Shown: piece by piece, positions 57,066 through 64,000 of the stretch
Position numbering within the stretch: position 1 is the first letter of the stretch
Layout: every line of letters begins with the position of its first letter
Assembly: GCA_001730015.1 (NCBI GenBank)
Contig: MDLA01000113.1
Location: forward strand, 1 to 64,000
Direction of reading: 5' to 3'
DNA: 64,000 bases
Source: Chromatiales bacterium (ex Bugula neritina AB1)
Lineage (GTDB): Bacteria; Pseudomonadota; Gammaproteobacteria; Granulosicoccales; Granulosicoccaceae
The notes under the pieces: model-generated
The model's database searches: none
What the model was told of the DNA's origin: nothing
Seen by the model: only the letters and a program-made list of their open reading frames with translations
Translations under genes and position numbers: made by a program

Positions 57066-58286
57066 CTAGATATCAACCTCATACTGCTCATTGGAATCAG
57101 GGTTCTCCAACAGATTGCAGTAGCGAGCGGTATCGGCGGGCTGACGCTGCCCGACTGTTTTGATGATATTGAGCTTCTGGTCTCTTACTTCCATCAGCTG
57201 TATATCCAGAGCAGCATGATGCGTCTGCGGATCGAGAGTGACTTTGCCGGAAGGACCATCAATAGAAACTCCCGATTCCAGCGCAGCAAGCATTTTTTCA
57301 CGGTCGAGTGATCCAGCCTTACGAACCGCCTCGGCCCAAAGCAGCACACCCTGATACTGTGCAACAGACAGTTCGTGGATCACGCTTGTATCACCATTTT
57401 TGTCTTTCCAGCGCGACAGAAAGGCTTCATTGGCCGGTGTTTTGAGTTCCTGACTATAGTTGTGCGCGACCATGATACCGTCACCTTCATCAGCAGACAG
57501 AGCACGCTGCTCGTTACCCACACCGAAAGTTGTTGATGCCAGCGGTATTTTTTTATTCATGCCGGAAGCAGCCCATTGTCTATAAAAAGACATATGCGCA
57601 CCACCGACCAGTGCAGAGGCCACCCAGTCTGGTTTTTCCTGTTGAATTTTAGCGATGGTCGAACCAAAATCAGCAACATCCAGCGGGAAAAAGTTAGTTG
57701 CCGCAACACTGCCACCACGCTGCTCAACATAGTATTTCAGCCACTTGGCAGTGATGTGCCCGTAGTTGTAGTCGGCCGCAATGACATAGGTCTTTTTGCC
57801 CCATTTTTCCATTGCCGCTTCAACCAGCGGCTCATTGGCCTGCGCTGGTGTACTGCCTGTACACACGACATTTCGATCACAGACGCCACCCTCATAAAGG
57901 GTATTATAGAAATACAGGGTATTGGATCGTTTAAAGGTCTGCCGGATTGCCTCCCGTGAGGCCGAGGTAATTCCGCCCTGTACAACATCGACCTTATCAC
58001 GCCTCGATAACTGCTTCGCAAATTTGGTATAGAGCGCGATATCTGATTGCGTATCGTACTGTATTAATTCTACCTGCCTGCCCAGCAGCCCGCCCGCCTC
58101 ATTGATTTCATCAACAGCCATACGCGTGGCGAGCACCATCGGTTTACCGTATATATCGAGGTTCCCCGAATTATCCAGCACACTGCCAACCTTGATTGTG
58201 TCAGCAGCAGAACCGGTACTCCAGGGTATTACCCCGAGAGCACCTGCACCGGTGGCCAGTAGAAAATTGCGTCTTGATACACTCAT
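57066..58286 (-). CDS. Periplasmic amide/urea-type substrate-binding protein (Tat signal)
   Basis: This 406-residue protein starts at the ATG at 58286 (AAGGA upstream). The N-terminus MSVSRRNFLLATGAGALGV is a twin-arginine signal, followed by TIKVGSVLDNSGNLDIYGKPM, a type I periplasmic-binding fold of the Peripla_BP_5/AmiC-FmdD-UrtA group. Operon context with two amidases points to amides as ligands rather than branched-chain amino acids. This is inference; urea or other polar amides are possible. Confidence 0.88.
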   Translation of the reverse strand: MSVSRRNFLLATGAGALGVIPWSTGSAADTIKVGSVLDNSGNLDIYGKPMVLATRMAVDEINEAGGLLGRQVELIQYDTQSDIALYTKFAKQLSRRDKVDVVQGGITSASREAIRQTFKRSNTLYFYNTLYEGGVCDRNVVCTGSTPAQANEPLVEAAMEKWGKKTYVIAADYNYGHITAKWLKYYVEQRGGSVAATNFFPLDVADFGSTIAKIQQEKPDWVASALVGGAHMSFYRQWAASGMNKKIPLASTTFGVGNEQRALSADEGDGIMVAHNYSQELKTPANEAFLSRWKDKNGDTSVIHELSVAQYQGVLLWAEAVRKAGSLDREKMLAALESGVSIDGPSGKVTLDPQTHHAALDIQLMEVRDQKLNIIKTVGQRQPADTARYCNLLENPDSNEQYEVDI

Positions 58287-58366
58287 TTCAATTCCTTCGT
58301 TTAGTACCGGCACGCCGGTTGATTATTAAGTTGTACGAGTTTGCTGGAACGGGTTTTGTCTGCGTT

Positions 58367-60076
58367 TTATTTGTCGGGTGGTGAACCGGCGCTGGCGTTA
58401 TTGTCAGATCCAGATGCCCCCTGGTTCGGCTCAACCGCCACGGAGCCGTTTAAAGCCCCCGGCTGGATACTGTTCATTGCACCCGAGAAGTCATATCCAA
58501 TCGACTCCCCGATATTTTTTAACGCTGGCAGCTGTAACGCCATACCAAGAATACTGTCCATTACCTGATTCACCGGTGGTGAACTACCGCCACTGCCAGA
58601 GCCCCCGCCAGCTGCGGATTCTCCACCACCCGGGCTGCCGTTTGTCGAACCGAATCCATTGACCTGATTAATACGGATACTTTCTATTTTCTCCGCCGGC
58701 TTCATCATCTGATTTAGAATATCCGGCATACTGTCGAGACGATACTGCTCTAGATTCATCGCCATCAAAGCAGGGCTGCGTCCATTTTCTGCATCGATCT
58801 GGGCTTGCCGTCCCTCAGACTCAGCAAGGAGTCGCAAACGCTCTGCTTCCGCTCGAATACGCACCGACTCAGCCTCAGCCTTGGCTTCCTGCAGGAGTAC
58901 ATTGGTAGCAGTCGCCGCATTCGCTTCAGCCACGGAGCCGGACTCCTCCACCCGTTTCATCGCAATTTCCCGGGACCGCTCTGCAACGGCACGCTCACGC
59001 TGCGTTTGCAATGCTTCTTTTGCCAACACAATTTCGGTACGGGCAAGCTCAGCATCTGCCAGGGCCTTAGATTCTTCTACGTGTTTTGCAGCCAGTGAAA
59101 TTGAGCTTTCTACCTTACGCACTTCCGCATTTAATTGTGCTTCAATCTCGACCTGCCGCAATTCCCGCTTTTTGTTGACCTCACTAACCCGGGTTTCGTG
59201 TTCCCGGGCTATTCGAGCTGTTTCGCTGGCGATGGTTGAGCGCTCCCGCGCACTGGCACTTTCTGCGTCACTGGATGCCTTGAATTTCTCTATTTCCAGC
59301 GCCTGGGTAATTTGCGCTTCTTCCTGTTCGCGGGCAAGAGTCAGGCGCTGCTTGGTTGCATCAAGTTCTGTATGTCGTACCGATACATCTGCATCTGCTT
59401 CGATTTCAGCGCGTTTTTTCTTATTGACGGCAATAATTTCTGCCAGTCGCCGCATTCCTACTGCATTAAACGCGTTGTTCTCATCGAGTGAACCAAAAGG
59501 CGTCTGATCCATACTGATTAGCGAAACTGAATCGAGAGTCAATCCATTTTCAGCCAGATTCTTACGCAGTAGAGAAGCGACGCTCTCGACAAATTCAGCC
59601 CGATGTTCGTGCAGAGTATCCATGGTTTGCGTTGCCGCGATCGACTGCACCGCATCTACAAAACGCCCGGATAGCAGATTGCGAATGCCATCTGAATTCA
59701 GTGATTTTGTACCAAGCGCCTGGGCAGCTGTGGCTACGCCTTCAATACTGGGCTCTACTCTTACATAAAACTCAAGCTGCATATCTATGCGCATACGGTC
59801 TTCGGTAATGGAAGACTCATTACCCGTGCGTTTTACATCGACACGCATAGTACGCATGTTGACTTCATCGATTTTATGCAGGAATGGCAGTGCCAGACAA
59901 CCACCAGACAAATAAATGCCCTGGCCACCGAATCCGGTTCGTATAAGTGCGACATCGCGCGACGACTTTCGATAAAAACGATTTAGAAATACAACAACAA
60001 GAGCAATTATGACAATTGCCAAAATTAAACCGAACAACACAGCTAAAAAAGCCATTGCTCCTCCTGATGAATTCAA
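58367..60076 (-). CDS. Flotillin-like SPFH protein, YqiK family
   Basis: This 569-residue membrane-anchored scaffold protein has a transmembrane helix at about 7-31 (FLAVLFGLILAIVIIALVVV) and an SPFH/band-7 domain at about 35-215. A long charged Ala/Glu/Arg coiled coil (about 220-430) follows. The C-terminal tail (about 465-569) is Gly/Ser/Asn/Pro-rich. It is of the YqiK/flotillin type that organises membrane microdomains. The NfeD/YqiJ partner often encoded beside yqiK is absent. It starts on its own after 131 bp and ends 80 bp before the binding-protein gene start. Confidence 0.9.
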   Translation of the reverse strand: MNSSGGAMAFLAVLFGLILAIVIIALVVVFLNRFYRKSSRDVALIRTGFGGQGIYLSGGCLALPFLHKIDEVNMRTMRVDVKRTGNESSITEDRMRIDMQLEFYVRVEPSIEGVATAAQALGTKSLNSDGIRNLLSGRFVDAVQSIAATQTMDTLHEHRAEFVESVASLLRKNLAENGLTLDSVSLISMDQTPFGSLDENNAFNAVGMRRLAEIIAVNKKKRAEIEADADVSVRHTELDATKQRLTLAREQEEAQITQALEIEKFKASSDAESASARERSTIASETARIAREHETRVSEVNKKRELRQVEIEAQLNAEVRKVESSISLAAKHVEESKALADAELARTEIVLAKEALQTQRERAVAERSREIAMKRVEESGSVAEANAATATNVLLQEAKAEAESVRIRAEAERLRLLAESEGRQAQIDAENGRSPALMAMNLEQYRLDSMPDILNQMMKPAEKIESIRINQVNGFGSTNGSPGGGESAAGGGSGSGGSSPPVNQVMDSILGMALQLPALKNIGESIGYDFSGAMNSIQPGALNGSVAVEPNQGASGSDNNASAGSPPDK

Positions 60077-60207
60077 CCCGGCACGCGCTAAACAGACTAG
60101 CCTGCCTGGCTACAGGTTGTCGCGGAGCAGCGTGAAAGTCAAGCATTCAACATTTCTATCGGACTGCTACTATTACAAGCCGCTCGTTATCGCACCGCTC
60201 CAGGATC

Positions 60208-60843
60208 TCAAAGAAAGCCTTCAACCATCACCAGCGACGGCGGATCGATAAGCGATCGGAAAGGTCGATCTCCGTCATACTCAAAACTGTCGTAGTTGAT
60301 TTCGGCGACAACACGATGGTGAAACTTCTCAATGCATACATACCGGGTTGCCGCCGACGACAACTCGCCCACAATATACCTGTATCCCTGCTGTTTCGCG
60401 CACTCATGCAGTGCCAGCCTTAGCGAAACATACACACCGGCCCCTCTGGCCTGCTTCGAGACAGCTGCCATATCGACAAGAATTGTATCACCCGGCTGCG
60501 ACAGCCTGTGTTTACGATAACGCAAATCAAGCTCGGCAAGTAACGCCAGTAACGGGCGCATTTTCACGCGGGCACTTGTATCGGCTACAAAACTGTCCGG
60601 CGTATTCAGCGAGTCACAGTAGTCTATGCCAATGACACAACCGTGCACGTTTTTAGCACAATCAAGTGCCACCAGCCCGTAGCCTCTTTTTGCACTGCGG
60701 AAAAAAAACGAGGCCAGATAGTCCCGATACTCGGGCAGCTTTACATTTAGAACTCTGTGCGGGGGGCTATCGTCAATGAATACACGTGTTAGCAGTGCAA
60801 AAGCAGCCTCGACGTATCTTTCATCCAAGGGAACTATCTGCAC
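60208..60843 (-). CDS. Putative GNAT-family acyltransferase
   Basis: This 211-residue cytoplasmic protein has an acetyltransferase-like arrangement: N-terminal PLDERYVEAAFALLTRVFIDD, a central beta strand DTILVDMAAVSKQARGAGVYVSLRLALHECAKQQGYRYIVGE resembling motif A (V-x-x-x-x-R/Q-G-x-G), and a C-terminal domain. The motif is degenerate (QARGAGVY), so acetyl-CoA binding is likely but unproven. The substrate is unknown. It is divergent from the amidase remnant. Confidence 0.65.
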   Translation of the reverse strand: MQIVPLDERYVEAAFALLTRVFIDDSPPHRVLNVKLPEYRDYLASFFFRSAKRGYGLVALDCAKNVHGCVIGIDYCDSLNTPDSFVADTSARVKMRPLLALLAELDLRYRKHRLSQPGDTILVDMAAVSKQARGAGVYVSLRLALHECAKQQGYRYIVGELSSAATRYVCIEKFHHRVVAEINYDSFEYDGDRPFRSLIDPPSLVMVEGFL

Positions 60844-60938
60844 CAGATTATCTCTCCGCCCACCTGCTTGGCGTATTAGAATTTATAATACTGGCGCGCC
60901 TGGAAATAGCCCCGAAACACAACCTGAGACCAGAATCC

Positions 60939-62008
60939 ATGGCAGAAACAAGACAAGTACTTCGGGATAATTTCGGTGCATTTTGTACCGTCAATCCCGC
61001 TGCCCTGCCGGCAACAGGCTCCGGGTCGCTCGACAATATCACCTTCGCGGCCAAAGATGTCATGGACATAGCCGGCACCACCACCGACTTCGGCCAGCCG
61101 GACTGGCTGGCCACACACCAGCCTGCAGCCTCTACCGCATCGGCCATCAGCCGGCTACTCGATCAAGGCGCGGAATTAGTTGGACGCACGATTTCAGACG
61201 AACTTTCCTACAGTTTAAGCGGGGAAAACGTTCACTATGGCACACCCGCAAACCCACGGGATACCAGCAGAGTCGCTGGCGGCTCATCAAGCGGTTCAGT
61301 TGTTGCCGTAGCGGCAGGGCTGGCGGACATCGCTCTCGGCACCGATTGCGCCGGTTCCGTTAGATTGCCGGAGAAGCGCTACTTAACACTGGAGACTACA
61401 GTACGCCACCACAGCGCTTGCTGATTGCAGAAGACTGTTTTGATCTGGTCGACACCAACGTAAAGCAGGCACTACAACCTGCACTTAACGCCGTCAGCCG
61501 CCAATTCAATCAGTGCAGTACGGTGATCGTTGCAAGCGAAGGCCTGGAGTCTTTTATGGAATGCTTTCGTATCATTCAGGGTGCCGAAATCTGGCAGAGC
61601 CTCGGTAGCTGGATCGAACAGCACAATCCGCATCTAGGGCCAGGCATCAACGAACGTATTACTGCCGCACGCACTGTCACAACCGCAGAGGAAAAAGGCG
61701 CACGCGCCCGGCACCGGGAAATCCGTCTGCACCTTGATCACCTGATGCAACCGGGTAACATACTTTGCCTGCCGACCTCACCGCGAGTTGCTCCGGCAAA
61801 AAACACCAGAACCAGCACCCTTGAGGTAACGTATCGATATCAGGCTATTTGCCTGCTGAGTATTGCAGGTCTTGGCGGACTGCCGGAAATCACCCTTCCG
61901 CTCGCATCACTCGACGGCTTGCCGGTCGGCATCTCTCTGGTTGGTGCACGTGGCAGCGACAAGCAATTGCTGCAACTCTCACGGTCTATAATGGAACAGG
62001 TTGAGTAA
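60939..62008 (+). pseudogene. Amidase remnant with internal deletion and frameshift
   Basis: Two frames encode the ends of one amidase-signature protein. Part one, from the ATG at 60939 (MAETRQVLRDNFGAF), keeps Lys in ITFAAKDVMDIAG, AGGSSSGSVVAVAAG and the nucleophile segment GTDCAGSVRLP, then loses homology at about 61372 and stops at 61424. Part two resumes at about 61402 in another frame (PPQRLLIAEDCFDL) and runs to 62008. About 60-75 residues usually found between these points, including the GIRPTHGR region, are missing. A deletion of roughly 200 bp that is not a multiple of three explains this. The product is almost certainly non-functional. Confidence 0.82.
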
Positions 62009-62059
62009 GTTACCAATGATCACTGCATCCCTATAGATTATTCATTCACAAACCCGTTT

Positions 62060-62626
62060 CTATGCGAGCGCCATACCGGTAATATATCGATGCCCCAGAA
62101 ATAATCCGACATACACCGCTAACACGACCAATAAAAACAGCCCCTCTGCAGCAATTGACGGGCGTTTGGCCAGGGCGGGTTTCTGTCCCCGGAGGTTGCC
62201 AGTAAAAATACTGATCAAACTGAAGACGAGAAATGAGCCAAATAACAGCACCTGCGCTTTCTCGCCATTGGAAAGCAAATGGCCGACCGACCAACATACC
62301 ACACCCCAATTCAACGGATGTGCCGTCCAGTATTTCGCTGACGATGGAGCTGGCCCCGATGAATTAGACAAAAACAAATATATCGCGACGAACATTAATG
62401 CAAACGTAACGGTTCGACTACCGGAAACTGGCTGATAGAAAAACGATACTTCCACGTTTTTCAGACCATAAACAAGCAACACAATACTGATGATCGATAA
62501 TAAACTGAAGAGTCCTTTGTAAATTCCATCGCCGACACGGGCGATCAAATTTCCGCGAAAAGCCGGAAAAGAAGGGATAAGGTGGATGAGTACAAAAATA
62601 GTGAGACCGGCAACCAGCATATTCAT
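62060..62626 (-). CDS. NnrU-family membrane protein
   Basis: This 188-residue polytopic membrane protein has about five helices. The block HPLNWGVVCWSVGHLLSNGEKAQVLLFGSF is the NnrU signature. NnrU was named from nitrite/NO-reduction loci, but homologues are widespread and the biochemical role is unsettled. It stands alone here between the amidase remnant and the benzoate symporter. Confidence 0.88.
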   Translation of the reverse strand: MNMLVAGLTIFVLIHLIPSFPAFRGNLIARVGDGIYKGLFSLLSIISIVLLVYGLKNVEVSFFYQPVSGSRTVTFALMFVAIYLFLSNSSGPAPSSAKYWTAHPLNWGVVCWSVGHLLSNGEKAQVLLFGSFLVFSLISIFTGNLRGQKPALAKRPSIAAEGLFLLVVLAVYVGLFLGHRYITGMALA

Positions 62627-62696
62627 GGTATATCTCCTGGATCCTTATTGTTCATGGTATCGGAGCATATCGGCTAGATTATTTCAAGACACATTT

Positions 62697-63863
62697 TTAC
62701 TCGCGAACCTGTTTCAATTGCCACACTAAAACACCTGCAACAATCCCCCAGAAAGCCCCGCTCACACCCATTAGTGACATACCGCTTGCGGTGATTAAAA
62801 AAGTCAGGGCTGGAGCTTCGAGTTGCTGCGGACTACTGAAAGCAGCGCTCAGCGATGCGACCAATGCGGGTATAAGTGCCAGTCCGGCCACAGCTGTTAT
62901 CAAGCCCGCTGGCGCAAGGTTCGCCAGTTCTATTAAAACAGCCGAACCGAACGCGACAACAGTATACACAGTCCCGCAGGTCGCAGCTGCCCAGTATCGT
63001 CTAGATACATTCCGGCCCGCATCTTCACCGCACATCATGGCAGCTGTTATCGCTGACATATTGACTGGAATCGAGCCGAATGGTGCGATCAGTAAACTGA
63101 AAAATCCGGTAGTCTTGAGCAACTGCGGCCTGTCTACCGAATACCGGTTAAGCTCCAGCAGCGTAAATCCCGGTATATTCTGACCGGCCATGGTAACCAG
63201 ATAGAGCGGAATACTCACCGACACAATGGCCTGAAAACTAAACACCGGGTACAGCACAGTGAGCTCCGGCCACCGATAAGACAACCCGGTAGCAGCAGCC
63301 GGGCTATCAACAGCAAATGCCAGCACCATCACAAAAGCAAACACCGCAAACGGCATCGCTGCAAGCTTGTGCCACAGCAGTCCCAGCAACCACGCTGCGA
63401 GTATCGGCAGTACATACAAAGGCACAGACCCGAGACTCAACGCAGGGGCAAAGCATAGATTTAGCAACACACCCGCGAGCAAGGCGCTTGCAACAGGTCT
63501 GGGAATAGCAGAAACGAGGCGGCTTAGTACCGGTATAAACCCGGTGATAACAATCAGCAAAGCACTGACAATAAAAGCACCGGTAGCCTCAGCAAAACCT
63601 CCGGGAAGTAGTACAGAAGAAGCAAGAAAAGCCGCGCCCGGTGTAGACCACGCAACTGCAGCAGGTGTTCGCGTTTGCAGAGCCAGCCAGACACCACAGA
63701 TTCCCATCCCCACAGTGGCGAAAAACAAACCGGTGGTTGCCTGTTGAGTAGACGCTCCAACAGCGGTTAAACCGCTCAACACAATGGCAAATGAAGAAGC
63801 GTAACCGACAAAAGCGGCGAGCAGACCCATGAAGATCGCACGAACTGAAATATCCCCGAACAT
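62697..63863 (-). CDS. benE: Benzoate/H+ symporter BenE family
   Basis: This is an inner-membrane symporter of about 388 residues with 11-12 hydrophobic helices. BenE-type segments are GFVGYASSFAIVL-like near the start, AVAWSTPGAAFLAS, FAPALSLGSVPLYV, TMAGQNIPGFTLL and APFGSIPVNMSAITAAMMCGE. The frame opens at a GTG at 63902; the ATG at 63863 (MFGDISVRAIFMG) gives a more usual N-terminus. The substrate is probably benzoate or a related aromatic acid. No benABCD genes are in the window. Confidence 0.9.
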   Translation of the reverse strand: MFGDISVRAIFMGLLAAFVGYASSFAIVLSGLTAVGASTQQATTGLFFATVGMGICGVWLALQTRTPAAVAWSTPGAAFLASSVLLPGGFAEATGAFIVSALLIVITGFIPVLSRLVSAIPRPVASALLAGVLLNLCFAPALSLGSVPLYVLPILAAWLLGLLWHKLAAMPFAVFAFVMVLAFAVDSPAAATGLSYRWPELTVLYPVFSFQAIVSVSIPLYLVTMAGQNIPGFTLLELNRYSVDRPQLLKTTGFFSLLIAPFGSIPVNMSAITAAMMCGEDAGRNVSRRYWAAATCGTVYTVVAFGSAVLIELANLAPAGLITAVAGLALIPALVASLSAAFSSPQQLEAPALTFLITASGMSLMGVSGAFWGIVAGVLVWQLKQVRE

Positions 63864-64000
63864 GAAAGATCGACAACCTGAAAAAGTGTTAAATCGTAGC
63901 ACAGCGAATCACCCCGATGCGCCAGTCAGACTTCTCCCGTGTAAATACACGTGTCAGGCTAATGTGAATCGAACAGTCATAAGCGCAGGCACCCCGATGC
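63864..64000. other. Upstream region of benE at the window end
   Basis: About 137 bp with no gene recognised; presumably it holds the benE promoter. Confidence 0.3.

Noticed and set aside
58881..59507. Plus-strand open frame of 208 codons, Ser/Ala/Arg-rich
   Set aside because: It is a mirror of the Ala/Glu/Arg coiled coil of the flotillin gene; repetitive GC-rich codons leave the opposite strand open.

Overview
The window looks like part of the chromosome of an aerobic, heterotrophic proteobacterium, most likely a marine or soil gammaproteobacterium with a large genome. The grounds are Gram-negative gene families (Yej, TRAP and Liv-type transporters, OxyR, lipobox proteins), about 50% GC, many catabolic operons and no phage or plasmid backbone. 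The genus cannot be fixed from the sequence. No tRNA, rRNA or CRISPR array was seen.

Layout. 1-1.5 kb: homogentisate dioxygenase hmgA, with a repeat end at the window edge. 1.5-9.4 kb: a signalling island with an H-NOX haem sensor (broken by one frameshift) and its histidine kinase, a divergent REC/degenerate GGDEF/EAL regulator, a REC/HD-GYP regulator, and a PhnD-like periplasmic protein with a membrane histidine kinase. Together they suggest NO/redox control of cyclic di-GMP. 9.4-9.8 kb: nested small inverted-repeat elements. 9.8-13.2 kb: a PaaG-like crotonase, a putative GH12 glycosidase lipoprotein and an MFS exporter. 13.2-18.8 kb: peptide importer yejABEF. 18.8-19.1 kb: a repeat element with a perfect 81-bp tandem duplication. 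19.2-24.9 kb: P1-type peptidase/amidohydrolase, aldehyde dehydrogenase, EamA transporter, YghU-type glutathione transferase and OxyR. 25-30.4 kb: a TAXI-TRAP transporter with a PPOX flavoprotein and a LysR regulator. 30.7-34.4 kb: a DgcA/OYE-like flavoprotein, an SDR and a methyltransferase.

34.5-44.2 kb is the clearest metabolic unit. A formamidase-like hydrolase and kynureninase (plus strand) face RidA and a seven-gene minus-strand run of genes that includes an aryl-CoA ligase, acyl-CoA dehydrogenase, crotonase, MarR regulator, SDR and a two-module 2-aminobenzoyl-CoA monooxygenase/reductase. Together these would take formylkynurenine to anthranilate, then anthraniloyl-CoA, then ring dearomatisation and beta-oxidation. 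An Rpn/YhgA-type gene and a second acyl-CoA dehydrogenase pair plus crotonase follow (44.3-48.5 kb).

48.5-58.3 kb is one long minus-strand operon: Tat-exported amide-type binding protein, LivH, LivM, LivG, a LivF ATPase fused in frame to an AmdA-like amidase, an acyl-CoA synthetase and another amidase. This suggests uptake, hydrolysis and CoA activation of amides. 58.4-64 kb holds a YqiK-type flotillin, a GNAT-like protein, an amidase remnant with an internal deletion, an NnrU-family membrane protein and a BenE benzoate symporter. The strongest leads are the frameshifted but otherwise canonical H-NOX in a c-di-GMP module, the LivF-amidase fusion with its own internal ribosome binding site, and the repeat families.
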